From Halieaceae bacterium UBA5085 (GTDB taxonomy: Bacteria > Pseudomonadota > Gammaproteobacteria > Pseudomonadales > Halieaceae), in the NCBI GenBank assembly GCA_002414665.1, contig DIAF01000034.1, positions 1-58,734 on the forward strand: a DNA stretch of 58,734 nucleotides, given 5' to 3'. Shown here piece by piece: positions 8,165 to 17,053 of the stretch. The position numbers and the translations under genes were made by a program. Each line of letters begins with the position of its first letter. The first letter of the stretch is position 1. The notes under the pieces are model-generated. The model saw only the letters and a program-made list of their open reading frames with translations, had not been told where the DNA came from and made no database searches.

Positions 8165-9478
8165 ATGCAGTCACAGTTCTCTCCCCTGGCGGTCCTGCGC
8201 AGTGCGCTGCTGGCCTGTTCCCTGGGGGCGCCCGCAGCGCTGGCGCAGCACACACAACAGGATGCCCAGCTGCCGCTGGACGAGCTGCGCACCTTCGCCG
8301 ACGTGTTCAACCAGATTCGCATCGGCTACGTGGAGGAGATCGACGACAGCACGCTGCTGGAGTACGCCATCCAGGGCATGCTGATGAACCTGGATCCACA
8401 TTCTGCCTATCTCACTGAAGAAGCCTTCGAAGACCTGCAAAGCAATACCAGCGGCGAGTTCAGCGGCCTCGGCATTGAGGTGGGCATGGAAGACGGCTAC
8501 GTAAAGATCGTCGCACCCATTGACGGCTCGCCCGCCGCGGAAGCGGGCCTGATGAGCGGTGACCTGATCCTCAAGCTGGATGGCAAGCAGGTGAAAGGGC
8601 TCTCACTGAATGAGGCCATTGAACTCATGCGTGGTCCCAAGGGTAGCCCAATCGAACTGCAGATAGGCCGACCCGGCACCAGCCAGCCTTTCGATATCAC
8701 CCTGAAGCGCGACACCATCAAGGTCGCCAGCGTGCGTGAGCGGTTCCTGGAGCCAGGCTACGGCTACATCCGCGTGGCGCAGTTCCAGACCGGCACCGGT
8801 GACGATGTGGGCGCTGCGCTGGAACGTCTGATGGCGAAGGGCCCGCTGAAAGGCCTGGTGCTGGACCTGCGCAACAACCCGGGTGGCGTGCTCGGCGCCT
8901 CCGTGGATGTGGCCGGGCTGTTCATGGATGGCGGACTGGTGGTGTACACCGAAGGCCGACTGGCCAATTCGGAAATGCGCTACTCGGCTGATGCCGGGGA
9001 CGCCAGCGGCGGCGCGCCGCTGGTGGTACTGATCAATGGCGGTTCCGCCAGCGCCTCGGAAATCGTTGCCGGGGCGCTGCAGGACCAGAAGCGCGCGGTC
9101 ATCATGGGCACTGACAGCTTCGGCAAGGGTTCCGTGCAAACTGTCATGCCCATCTCCGAGTCCCGCGCCGTCAAGCTCACCACCGCGCTGTACTTCACAC
9201 CCAATGGCCGCTCCATCCAGGCGTCGGGTATCGAGCCCGATATTATTGTGGAACGCGCCCAGGTCACCGCCTACGACACATCCAACCAGATTACCGAAGC
9301 CGACCTGACGCGCCGGCTGGACAACGTGAACGGAGAAACCCGCCGCAGCCAGCGCCAGTCGGAGGGCCTGCTGGGCACCGACAACCAGCTCTACGAAGCG
9401 CTCACGCTGCTGAAGGGCGTGAACATACTCGGCCTGCGCAGCGCCCCTGCCAACGCCGGTATGGCGGGCGACGGCTGA
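8165..9478 (+). CDS. ctpA: S41 family carboxyl-terminal processing protease
   Basis: A 437-residue periplasmic serine protease of the CtpA/Prc family. It has a signal peptide ending near ALA (about 27), a short helical region, a PDZ domain (about 85-175) and the S41 catalytic core. The nucleophile is the Ser of GGSASASEIVAGAL (about residue 300) and the general base is the Lys of FGKGSVQT about 25 residues later. It lies between envC and the yibQ-like gene; this position is usual in many gammaproteobacteria though E. coli lacks it. A role in turnover of cell-wall hydrolases or their regulators is plausible from the neighbours. Confidence 0.93.
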   Translation: MQSQFSPLAVLRSALLACSLGAPAALAQHTQQDAQLPLDELRTFADVFNQIRIGYVEEIDDSTLLEYAIQGMLMNLDPHSAYLTEEAFEDLQSNTSGEFSGLGIEVGMEDGYVKIVAPIDGSPAAEAGLMSGDLILKLDGKQVKGLSLNEAIELMRGPKGSPIELQIGRPGTSQPFDITLKRDTIKVASVRERFLEPGYGYIRVAQFQTGTGDDVGAALERLMAKGPLKGLVLDLRNNPGGVLGASVDVAGLFMDGGLVVYTEGRLANSEMRYSADAGDASGGAPLVVLINGGSASASEIVAGALQDQKRAVIMGTDSFGKGSVQTVMPISESRAVKLTTALYFTPNGRSIQASGIEPDIIVERAQVTAYDTSNQITEADLTRRLDNVNGETRRSQRQSEGLLGTDNQLYEALTLLKGVNILGLRSAPANAGMAGDG

Positions 9479-9481
9479 CGC

Positions 9482-10306
9482 ATGTGGCGGGGCCTGCTGC
9501 TGGCGCTGCTGCTCCCTGTCGCCGCCTGGGGCATGCGCCCGCTGGAAACACCCCAGGCCTTGCCCGCCTCCAGCGGCCTCATCGGCACCGCCTACCGCGC
9601 GCCACTGTCCAGCCCATCACCTTCCTTCGTGCTGCCACCGGGCGACCCGGCCACGCTGGTGATTATCATCGACGACCTCGGCAACCGCCTCAAGGAAGGG
9701 CGGCTGACCGTCGCCCTGCCCGGGCGCATCAGCGTGGCGGTGCTGCCCCACACACCTCACGGTGCGCGTCTCGCCGAAGAGGCCCACCGCGCCGGCAAAG
9801 ACGTGATGCTGCATGCGCCCATGAGCACACTGGATCACCGCCCCCTGGGGCCGGGCGCGCTGACTGACGCGTTATCCGAAACCGAGTTCCGCGATACCCT
9901 GGAGGCCGCCCTGGCCAGCGTGCCGCATGTGCAGGGCGTCAACAACCACATGGGCAGCGGGCTCACCCAGAGGCCCGAGCCCATGCGCTGGCTGATGGCC
10001 GAGTTGACCGCGCGCGACCTGTACTTCGTCGACTCGCGCACCCACAAAGCCACCGTCGCCGCAGCCGCCGCCGCTGAAGCCGGCCTGCCGCACCTGTCGC
10101 GACAAGTGTTTCTGGACAACGTGGCCGACCCCGAGGCCATTGCCGAGCGCTTCCTCGCCGCCGTGAATCAGGCCCGGCAGCGAGGCCTTGCGGTGGCGAT
10201 TGGGCACCCGTACCCGGAAACCATCGCCTTTTTGCAAGCGGTACTGCCCGAGCTGGAGGCGCAGGGCATACGATTGGCGACGGTTTCGGAAGTGTTGGGG
10301 CTGTAG
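9482..10306 (+). CDS. Divergent polysaccharide deacetylase family protein (YibQ type)
   Basis: A 274-residue predicted periplasmic protein. A signal peptide (about 1-18) precedes a divergent NodB-like domain with VIIIDDLGNR, MLHAPMS and GVNNHMGSGLT. This is the YibQ/DUF610 family found next to envC in E. coli. It starts 3 nt after the ctpA stop, so gpmI-envC-ctpA-yibQ is probably one operon. The substrate is not known; an action on cell-wall or surface glycan is inferred from the fold and the neighbours. Confidence 0.88.
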   Translation: MWRGLLLALLLPVAAWGMRPLETPQALPASSGLIGTAYRAPLSSPSPSFVLPPGDPATLVIIIDDLGNRLKEGRLTVALPGRISVAVLPHTPHGARLAEEAHRAGKDVMLHAPMSTLDHRPLGPGALTDALSETEFRDTLEAALASVPHVQGVNNHMGSGLTQRPEPMRWLMAELTARDLYFVDSRTHKATVAAAAAAEAGLPHLSRQVFLDNVADPEAIAERFLAAVNQARQRGLAVAIGHPYPETIAFLQAVLPELEAQGIRLATVSEVLGL

Positions 10307-10435
10307 CGCCGTCAACCGCCCTGTTTCCTTACGTTTGCTCATTGCGACCGCTGTGCCATGATTAACACGTAGCGCAGCAAAGCGCGCAAGCAGCAGCCTT
10401 TACCCTATTGATTGAATCCGCGAGATGGCGGGGGA

Positions 10436-10936
10436 CTAACTAAACGTTTCCCCCGCCGCACCCTCTATCTCAAAAACGGGCAAGATACGCGGATACTGGT
10501 TTGCCCACTCCTGGTACTGCTTGTAGACAGGTGCATGCCGGCAGCACAGGGCGAATTTCTCGTCACGCTCCGCGCCTGCCAACAGTCGTGTTTTCACATT
10601 GTAGTTCTTGCGTTTGTAGCGTATCGCCGCATCAGGCGTGGCGCGAAGATTATGCGCCCAGTGGGGGTCCCTGCTGGTGCCACCGCGCGAACCCACGACC
10701 AGCAGCTTGCCATCGCCAGTGGGAAAGGCCGGCAACACCGTGGAGCGCGGCAACCCCGATTTGCGGCCTAGCGAGGTGAGGATGCAAGGATTGTTATAGC
10801 CGGATTTGTCATCTTTGGTGAAGATCCAGATGATTGGTGAGAAAGCGAACCACCGGACGCAGAACACATCAAAGACACGGCCGAACTCCGAGCCGCCGAA
10901 CCATCTGATGAATTGCTGAACTGGCGACACCTTCAT
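10436..10936 (-). CDS. Ddn-like nitroreductase/quinone reductase family protein
   Basis: A 166-residue protein resembling the deazaflavin-dependent nitroreductase (Ddn, DUF385) family: ILTSLGRKSGLPRSTVLPAF, VVGSRGGTSRDPHW and HNLRATPDAAI match the family's split-barrel signature. In mycobacteria these proteins use coenzyme F420. The cofactor here is uncertain because F420 is rare in gammaproteobacteria. I chose the ATG at 10936 because AGAGGG lies 9 nt upstream; an upstream in-frame extension looks unrelated. Base composition seems lower in GC than the neighbours, so recent acquisition is possible. Confidence 0.75.
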   Translation of the reverse strand: MKVSPVQQFIRWFGGSEFGRVFDVFCVRWFAFSPIIWIFTKDDKSGYNNPCILTSLGRKSGLPRSTVLPAFPTGDGKLLVVGSRGGTSRDPHWAHNLRATPDAAIRYKRKNYNVKTRLLAGAERDEKFALCCRHAPVYKQYQEWANQYPRILPVFEIEGAAGETFS

Positions 10937-11041
10937 TGCAGATTTCCCTCTCGCCCGGCTGTAAATCGTTATGTGTGGTTTGACGGTACTCGCGAGACAG
11001 CTCAAGTAGCCGGTCCTGCGGAATGCATCTGCCGACGGCGG

Positions 11042-11287
11042 TCATGCAGGTTTATCACCCAGCTTCACCATCACTTCACTGAGTGACAGACCTTGAATCT
11101 CGACGACCTTCTTTTGCGCAACCTTGCCTGCAATTATGGTGACAGCGCTTCGAGGGACGCCCAATTTTTCTGCCAATAGCGCCTCGACAGCCGCGTTCGC
11201 CTTCCCATTCTCCGGGGGTGCCGACACTCTCATTTTAAGCATATCGCCGAGCCATCCTGACATTTCCGAGCGGGATGCTCCTGGCAC
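11042..11287 (-). CDS. DUF167 family protein (YggU type)
   Basis: A small protein of the DUF167/YggU family, with VPGASRSEMSGW, APPENGKANAAVEALLAEKLGV and VTIIAGKVAQKK. Function is unknown. Only a GTG at 11287 is available as a normal start and gives 81 residues, but this cuts off the family's first beta strand. The frame stays open upstream to a TGA at 11351-11353, and the codons just before the GTG encode ITKLNIKV, which looks like the missing strand. Its first codon is ATT at 11311. The true start may be that rare ATT, or the sequence may hold an error. Confidence 0.8.
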   Translation of the reverse strand: MPGASRSEMSGWLGDMLKMRVSAPPENGKANAAVEALLAEKLGVPRSAVTIIAGKVAQKKVVEIQGLSLSEVMVKLGDKPA

Positions 11288-11480
11288 TACTTTTATATTG
11301 AGTTTTGTAATCGCGCAAGAACCCCGTTTCGGAAGAACACAACCGAGCCCTCATTATACGGAAAGCACCGCAAGATAGTCTTCCGCTTGACCCCCTCTCA
11401 CCACCGCCACCCTTCGCTAAATAAGGTCGGTTGCCCCGATGACGGCTTAGGGTAAACTCAGTGGCCACGACTAAACGCAA

Positions 11481-12296
11481 ATGCGAGTCGGCATGGATAC
11501 ACCGCCACAACAATATTGTGACAACTGCCACAGTGCCCTGCACGGTGCTTTTTGCCATGAATGTGGCCAGGAAAAGAAGAGCTATATCCGCAATGTCAGC
11601 GGCGTCATCACGGAGTTCTTTGGTGAATTCAGCAACTGGGATACCCGGGTCTGGCGAACACTGTTTCCCCTGTGGTTTCGACCGGGCTTCCTCAGCCAGC
11701 GCTACGTGTCCGGCCACCGGGTGCCCTACGTGCCGCCGCTTCGTCTTTACCTGTTCACATCCATCATTGCCTTCCTGCTGTTTTCGCAGCTCACCCCATC
11801 CGATGTCGTAACCATCGAGAGAGCGCCCGATGCACCGGCGCTGGAAGTGAATGAACAGCTGCAATACCTGTTGGACAATCCGCAGCCAGCGATCACCCGG
11901 TTTTTCCGCCTCGCCCCCCAGGTGATGTTTGTTCTGCTGCCCACCTTTGCGCTGATACTCAAACTGCTCTACCTGCGCTCGCGCCGCTACTACACGGAAC
12001 ACCTGATTCTGGCGCTGCACAACCACAGTTTCATTCTGCAGATGCTCGCGTTTTACCTGGGGGTGACCGCACTGGAGAGGATGCTGGCCACCCACTGGCT
12101 GGTGGCCGCCCTGTCCTGGCTGGGCACACTGATCATGTGCTGGATTCCAGCCTATCTGCTGCTGAGCCAGAAGCGCTTCTACCAACAACGCTGGGGCAAG
12201 ACGCTGCTGAAATTCTGCCTCACCGCTTCGATCTACAGCGTATTGCTGTTGGCAGCTGGCTCAGGCCTGATCCTGTTCAGCGTTCTATCCCCCTAG
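11481..12296 (+). CDS. DUF3667 domain membrane protein
   Basis: A 271-residue inner-membrane protein. The N-terminus holds a zinc-ribbon-like pair, CDNC and CHEC (residues 13-33). An amphipathic stretch and WRTLFPLWFRPG with VSGHRVPYVPPLRLYLF follow; this pattern is typical of DUF3667. Four or five transmembrane helices lie from about 90 to 268. The start may be the ATG at 11481 or the one at 11493; neither has a clear ribosome binding site. A -10-like TAAACT lies near 11453. Function is unknown. Confidence 0.82.
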   Translation: MRVGMDTPPQQYCDNCHSALHGAFCHECGQEKKSYIRNVSGVITEFFGEFSNWDTRVWRTLFPLWFRPGFLSQRYVSGHRVPYVPPLRLYLFTSIIAFLLFSQLTPSDVVTIERAPDAPALEVNEQLQYLLDNPQPAITRFFRLAPQVMFVLLPTFALILKLLYLRSRRYYTEHLILALHNHSFILQMLAFYLGVTALERMLATHWLVAALSWLGTLIMCWIPAYLLLSQKRFYQQRWGKTLLKFCLTASIYSVLLLAAGSGLILFSVLSP

Positions 12297-12358
12297 CGGG
12301 CAAGGCCGGGGAAGCAAATACCAACCCTGGAGCTGCGCCGCCGCGCGAGGTCCGGATG

Positions 12359-12583
12359 TCACTTCGGCGCGTAACGGGCCTCAAATGCAAGCGGGTCCTG
12401 ATTGTAAAGCAACACGCAGGCCTGACAGATACAGACTCGCCCCTTTGCGACGTCCGGCACCAGGTCCACCAGAGCACTCGGGATACTGGCCGCAGCACAC
12501 CAGCAGGGTTGCGTGCTGTTCACGCCGCAGGCATTAGTACCGTCGCAAAAGGGGCAACTGTCCTCACAGAAACGGGTAAGCAT
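12359..12583 (-). CDS. Cysteine-rich CWC family protein
   Basis: A 74-residue protein with the paired Cys motifs CPFCDGTNACG, PCWC and CICQAC, which identify the small cysteine-rich CWC family, likely a metal-binding protein of unknown role. The ATG at 12583 is preceded by GGAGG with 5-nt spacing; an in-frame ATG at 12625 has no such signal. It follows the pseudouridine synthase gene after 51 nt on the same strand and may be co-transcribed with it. Confidence 0.82.
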   Translation of the reverse strand: MLTRFCEDSCPFCDGTNACGVNSTQPCWCAAASIPSALVDLVPDVAKGRVCICQACVLLYNQDPLAFEARYAPK

Positions 12584-12634
12584 TATATCCTCCGCAACCT
12601 GTTCGCGACTCAACGCCGGTTGCATCAGTGTACG

Positions 12635-13345
12635 TCACCGCTGCGCCACCTGCGCAAGCTCACTTCGGGTGAGCGGCCTCGTGGTACCGGCTTGCAACTC
12701 GCCCAGCCTCACAGGCCCTATCGACACACGGTGTAACGACAGGACCTTGTTACCGAAATGGCCGAACATGCGTTTCACCTGATGGTACTTGCCCTCAACC
12801 AGCGACAGCCTGCAGGTCCGGGCAGAGCGTATTTCCAGTTGTGCGGGCAGTGTAGTCATTCCCTCATACGCGAAGTAAATACCGGCACGAAACGCCGCCA
12901 CATACTCCTCGCTCAGGGGCCGGGCAACACTGACTTCGTAGACTTTCGGCAGCTTCGTTTCCGGTGCACTCAGCCTGCGCGACCACGCCCCGTCGTTCGT
13001 CAACAGCACCAGCCCTGTGGTGTTGAAGTCCAGACGCCCTGCGAGGTGCAGCTCATTTTTCCGGGGGTGGCGGACGAGATCCAGCACCGTTGGGTGCTTG
13101 CCGTCCTTCGTAGCGCTGACCACACCAGCAGGCTTGTGCAGCGCAAGGTATACCGGCTGCGCGTCTCTCAGGACGATTCCGTCCAGCACAACCCGGGTGA
13201 ACCGGGTAACCGGCTGTCGGATGCAGTGCGCAGGGATGCCGTCCAGCAGGATTTTGCGCTGCGCAATCAGCAGGCGCACCTCCCCCATGGAAAAACCGCT
13301 GTTCTGGGATATGAACCGGTCAAGCCGGGTGGTTGAGCGCTTCAT
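12635..13345 (-). CDS. rsuA: RsuA-family pseudouridine synthase
   Basis: A 236-residue enzyme. An N-terminal S4 RNA-binding domain (about 5-60, RLDRFISQNSGFSMGEVRLL) precedes the catalytic domain with the GRLDFNTTGLVLLTNDG motif whose Asp is the catalytic nucleophile. Further family motifs are LHKPAGVVSAT and EGKYHQVKRMFG. The nearest function is 16S rRNA pseudouridine-516 synthase (RsuA), but RluE/RluF-like specificity cannot be excluded by eye. Confidence 0.87.
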   Translation of the reverse strand: MKRSTTRLDRFISQNSGFSMGEVRLLIAQRKILLDGIPAHCIRQPVTRFTRVVLDGIVLRDAQPVYLALHKPAGVVSATKDGKHPTVLDLVRHPRKNELHLAGRLDFNTTGLVLLTNDGAWSRRLSAPETKLPKVYEVSVARPLSEEYVAAFRAGIYFAYEGMTTLPAQLEIRSARTCRLSLVEGKYHQVKRMFGHFGNKVLSLHRVSIGPVRLGELQAGTTRPLTRSELAQVAQR

Positions 13346-13380
13346 GCTGGATCGGTGCTACCGACGCCCTTCGGTTCGGA

Positions 13381-13725
13381 CTACGGTCGAATTCTGTCGG
13401 GGCCCACGAGCAGTGCGCTGAGCTGCCCGTTTACCCTGAAACTCTGGATGAGCAAATATAGGCTGAGGAACAGGGCGCCTCCAAAAAACGCGGCAACACC
13501 CAGGCACAACCCCGCGACGGAGAAACCGTGGCGCCAGGACACCCACAGCGCCACCAGCGTAAGCATGAACATGAAATCCAGATTGAACTGCCCGGCCCAG
13601 CCCATGCGGGCCATATCACCGAAGAAGACGCTGAGCAGGCCGAAGCCATGCTCGCCTATCACGATTCCCGTATACGCCGTCAAAACGATAAACACTGCAA
13701 CCAGCAACACTCTCAAAGCTGTCAT
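13381..13725 (-). CDS. Small integral membrane protein, unknown
   Basis: A 114-residue protein with three hydrophobic segments (about 3-25, 44-62 and 68-95) and no family I recognise. The ATG at 13725 has AGGAG with 6-nt spacing; a GTG directly before it is less well spaced. It lies upstream of the rsuA-like gene on the same strand with a 35-nt gap. An inner-membrane location is expected. No function is proposed. Confidence 0.65.
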   Translation of the reverse strand: MTALRVLLVAVFIVLTAYTGIVIGEHGFGLLSVFFGDMARMGWAGQFNLDFMFMLTLVALWVSWRHGFSVAGLCLGVAAFFGGALFLSLYLLIQSFRVNGQLSALLVGPDRIRP

Positions 13726-13806
13726 CACGTTCTCCTGCCAAAAGCCTGTAGCCGCATCATCGCGCCCAGCCGGCCGCTGCCTTCCTGTGCGCAGCCAATG
13801 ACGCTA

Positions 13807-14076
13807 TCACAGGCCGTGCCGTTTTTTCAGCCGCTGCATCTCACTGAGAATACTGACGAGCCTGTAAGCACCCCAGACCATGACGGCCCCGCCCGCCCCA
13901 AGGAGCAGGTTGACGACACCCGGTTCATTGAGCAGGGGGTGAAATGCTGCTCCTTTCGCCGCGAACTTCCCATACAGCCCCAGCCCGAAGAGAAGGGTGC
14001 CGGGAGCCTCAATGATCTGCACTTTGCGCAGTTGCCTGTTTAACGCCTCGAGTTGTTCCTGGGGTTGTTGCTGCAC
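13807..14076 (-). CDS. Small membrane protein, unknown
   Basis: An 89-residue protein with an N-terminal Gln/Glu-rich helix (QQQPQEQLEALNRQLRKVQ) and two hydrophobic segments (about 25-40 and 52-70). The open frame extends upstream to 14226, but the GTG at 14076 is preceded by a near-perfect ribosome binding site, GGGAGGTGA, so I take it as the start. Upstream lies the 16-bp palindrome at 14101-14116. No family is recognised. Confidence 0.65.
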   Translation of the reverse strand: MQQQPQEQLEALNRQLRKVQIIEAPGTLLFGLGLYGKFAAKGAAFHPLLNEPGVVNLLLGAGGAVMVWGAYRLVSILSEMQRLKKRHGL

Positions 14077-14100
14077 GTTCACCTCCCGGCTTCTGGTAGA

Positions 14101-14116
14101 CAGGTCACGTGACCTG
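14101..14116. promoter_or_regulatory. Perfect 16-bp palindrome, candidate operator
   Basis: CAGGTCACGTGACCTG is a perfect palindrome, 25 bp upstream of the small membrane protein start (14076) and 131 bp upstream of the SLC13 permease start (14247). Its place between divergent genes and its symmetry suggest a dimeric regulator site. The regulator is unknown. Confidence 0.5.
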
Positions 14117-14246
14117 CGGTCATCGTGCAAAGACCGCTTCCTTACAAACAGCTTTATAACAAATTCTGCTAACACAATCGCCAAGCGTTTCTTTCCCGAC
14201 CGCGCAGAGGCGACTACTATCAGCAAACTTCTTCGGAGACGACATC

Positions 14247-16031
14247 ATGGTATGGCAGGGCTGGCTTTCACTGGGCCTGGTAGGGGCGGTGCTCGCCCTG
14301 CTGATTGCCACGCGACTGCGCCCTCACGTTGTCATGCTGGGCGCACTCACCGTGCTGGTGACAACGGGCGTGCTGAGTGCGGGGCAGGCACTGGCGGGGT
14401 TTGCCAATGAAGGGCTGGCCACCGTGGCCGCGATGTTCGTTGTAGCGGGTGGCATTCAGGCATCGGGCGGTGCAGAGCTGATTATGCAGCGCCTGCTGGG
14501 CCGGCCCACCACCGCGCGCGGCGCCATGCTGCGCCTGTTTACGCCGGTGGCGCTGCTCAGCGCCTTTCTCAACAACACGCCCATCGTTGCCACCATGATT
14601 CCGGCCGTGAACAGCTGGGCGCGGCGCATCAATGTCGCGCCTTCCAAGCTGATGATTCCGCTGAGCTACGCCGCGATTCTCGGTGGCACGCTGACACTGG
14701 TGGGCACCAGCACCAACCTCGTGGTGAACGGTCAGTATCGCAGCCTGACCGGCGCCGACGGGTTTTCCCTGTTCGCTATCACAGCGGTGGGGCTGCCGGT
14801 GACACTCGCGGGCGCCGCCTTCATGTGGCTGTTCTTTGCCCGCTGGCTGCCGGAGCGACGGGGCGACGCGCCCTTCGACAACCTGCGCGAGTTCACGCTG
14901 GAGGTCGCGGTCGCCCCGGGCGGTCCGCTGATCGGTAAAACCGTGGAACAGGCCGGTCTGCGGCATCTGGTACGTGTCTACCTGGTGGAGATTGAACGTG
15001 AAGAGCAGGTGATTTCACCCGTCGGCCCGGATGAAACATTGTGCGGCGGCGACCGACTGGTATTCGCAGGCGATACCGACGCCATTGCCGACTTGCTACG
15101 CATCAACGGGGTGGTGCCGTCTACGCCGATCACGGCAGAGGCCGCAGCACCCCGGGACCGGGCCGAGCGGCGCCTGGTGGAGGTGGTCGTGTCACCGCAC
15201 TGTGCCGCAGTGGGCCAGGCCATACGTGACGCACAGTTTCGTGATCGATACGGCGCGGCTGTGCTGGCCGTAGCCCGCAACGGGGAACGGGTCCGCGGCA
15301 ACCTCGGCAGCACGGAGTTGGCAGCTGGCGACACACTGCTGCTGGAAGCGGGGCCAGACTTTGTCACCCGCCAGCGCCACAGCCGCGACTTTCTGCTGGT
15401 CAACGACCTCGCGACCGAACCACCGCGCCACGATCGCCTGTATCTGGCCTGGTGTATTCTCCTCGGCGTTGTGCTGGCGGCCGGCACGGGCCTGTTAAGC
15501 ATGCTGAATGCCGCCTTGATCGGTGCACTGCTCATGCTGCTGGCGCGCTGCTGCTCGCTGGAACAGGCGGAGCGCAGCCTGGATCTGAGTGTATTGCTTA
15601 CCATCGGCGCGTCGTTCGCGCTGGGCGCAGCACTGGAGCAGTCCGGCGCCGCCCTGTTCCTTGCGCAGGGCCTGCTCAGCCTGGGGGCGGACAGACCCTG
15701 GCTGCTGCTGGCGCTCACCTACTTCACCGTGTCGTTGCTTACGGAGGTCATCACCAATAACGCCGCGGCCATTCTCATGTTGCCCATTGCGCTCAGCGTA
15801 GCCGCCAACAGCGGCCTGGACCCGGTGCCTTTCGTACTGGCCATTATGATGGCTGCCTCGGCCAGTTTTGCCACGCCGCTGGGCTACCAGACCAACTTGA
15901 TGGTCTACGGACCGGGTGGCTACCGGTTTACGGATTTTCTCCGTGTGGGTGTGCCGATGAACCTGTTTACCGGTGCCGTCACCCTGGGGGTACTGTTGCT
16001 CGGCTGGCCGCTGGTGCCGACCGCGGAGTAA
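14247..16031 (+). CDS. SLC13-family permease with RCK/TrkA-C domains
   Basis: A 594-residue inner-membrane transporter of the divalent anion:Na+ symporter (SLC13/DASS) group. About five helices precede a cytoplasmic insert (about 205-375) with two TrkA-C-like repeats (FTLEVAVAPGGPLIGKTVEQ and RRLVEVVVSPHC), then further helices to the C-terminus. Substrate-site-like motifs are FLNNTPIVATMIP, GTSTNLVVNGQY, ITNNAAAILMLPIA and TPLGYQTNLMVYGPGGY, one NT motif in each half. Likely substrates are sulfate or another oxyanion; the sequence does not settle it. GGAG lies 9 nt before the ATG. Confidence 0.88.
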   Translation: MVWQGWLSLGLVGAVLALLIATRLRPHVVMLGALTVLVTTGVLSAGQALAGFANEGLATVAAMFVVAGGIQASGGAELIMQRLLGRPTTARGAMLRLFTPVALLSAFLNNTPIVATMIPAVNSWARRINVAPSKLMIPLSYAAILGGTLTLVGTSTNLVVNGQYRSLTGADGFSLFAITAVGLPVTLAGAAFMWLFFARWLPERRGDAPFDNLREFTLEVAVAPGGPLIGKTVEQAGLRHLVRVYLVEIEREEQVISPVGPDETLCGGDRLVFAGDTDAIADLLRINGVVPSTPITAEAAAPRDRAERRLVEVVVSPHCAAVGQAIRDAQFRDRYGAAVLAVARNGERVRGNLGSTELAAGDTLLLEAGPDFVTRQRHSRDFLLVNDLATEPPRHDRLYLAWCILLGVVLAAGTGLLSMLNAALIGALLMLLARCCSLEQAERSLDLSVLLTIGASFALGAALEQSGAALFLAQGLLSLGADRPWLLLALTYFTVSLLTEVITNNAAAILMLPIALSVAANSGLDPVPFVLAIMMAASASFATPLGYQTNLMVYGPGGYRFTDFLRVGVPMNLFTGAVTLGVLLLGWPLVPTAE

Positions 16032-16054
16032 CCCGGTGCGCAGTGGCCGCCCTG

Positions 16055-16822
16055 CTAGAGGTTGCTGAAATCCACCTCTGGCAGGCATTCGAAACCGGGA
16101 CGTGCAAAGAAATAGCCCTGCATCAGTTCAACGCCTGCCTCGCGCAGCCAGCGCATTTCCTCGCGCGACTCCACACCCTCGGCCAGCGGCGTGATGCCCA
16201 GGTCGCGGCAGAGCCTGATGCAATTGCGGATGATGCACTGTCGCGCAGTGTCATGGCTGATGTTGCGAATCAGCCCCATATCGAATTTCACCAAATCCGT
16301 CTGAAAGTCGGCCAGCAGGCCCAGCCCGGCATAGCCGGAGCCGAAATCATCAATGGCCGTCACAAAACCGAGTTTCTGGTAGTAGTCGATGATGCGTTTG
16401 ATGAAACCACCATCCTGCACCCGCTCAACCTCGGTGAACTCGAACATGATCCTGCTGGTGGGGAAGCCGCAGCTGCGCGCCGCCTCCAGTGTGGTGCGGA
16501 TACAGCGCTCGGGTTTATAGATCGCGTTGGGCAGGAAGTTGATGCTCAGCATGGCGTCGAGGTTGAGCTCAGCAGCCAGTGAGATCGCCTTTATCCGGCA
16601 CAGCTGGTCAAACAGATAGCGGTTGTCCTCGTTGACCCTGTCGATGATGGAATAGGCAGACTCCCCGTTCAGCCCGCGCACCAGGGCTTCGTAGCCATAG
16701 ACAGTATTGTCGCGCAGGTTGACGATGGGCTGAAAGGCCATGGTGAAGTCAAAACCAAGTTCTTCGTCACTCGAGCAATGGCCACATGCCAGCCGGTCTG
16801 AGGCTGTAAAAACATCATCCAC
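16055..16822 (-). CDS. EAL-domain c-di-GMP phosphodiesterase
   Basis: A 255-residue stand-alone EAL protein predicted to hydrolyse cyclic di-GMP to pGpG. Catalytic and metal positions are present: YEALVRG, NFLPNA, FEFTE, DDFGSGYAG, LVKFDMGLI and LAEGVE. No transmembrane or sensor domain is seen; the short N-terminus has CGHC. The GTG at 16822 has GAGGAGG five nt upstream. The frame stays open far upstream over the antisense of frdA, but that part has no domain and should not be counted. It is divergent from frdA. Confidence 0.88.
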   Translation of the reverse strand: MDDVFTASDRLACGHCSSDEELGFDFTMAFQPIVNLRDNTVYGYEALVRGLNGESAYSIIDRVNEDNRYLFDQLCRIKAISLAAELNLDAMLSINFLPNAIYKPERCIRTTLEAARSCGFPTSRIMFEFTEVERVQDGGFIKRIIDYYQKLGFVTAIDDFGSGYAGLGLLADFQTDLVKFDMGLIRNISHDTARQCIIRNCIRLCRDLGITPLAEGVESREEMRWLREAGVELMQGYFFARPGFECLPEVDFSNL

Positions 16823-17053
16823 GCCTACCTCCTCAATGGGTGAAACCGCAATGTCGACCACAGCGGCCACCAGCGCAGGGGAATATCCCGCAAGGCGGCC
16901 TGCCACGGCCCGCAGCCTGTATTGTAGACATTCACTGTTTGACTGGCGAATGAAGGCGCTCAGCCGCGCTGCATTGCATCGCCCCGGGCGAGCGTAGAGA
17001 ATGCGGGAACAGGTACGCGCAGGAGCGCGCTGTGCGGATGGGGCCAGAATGCC

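Noticed and set aside
16936..16950. TTGACTGGCGAATGA as an FNR site for frdA
   Set aside because: Only the first half-site resembles the consensus; the second half does not.
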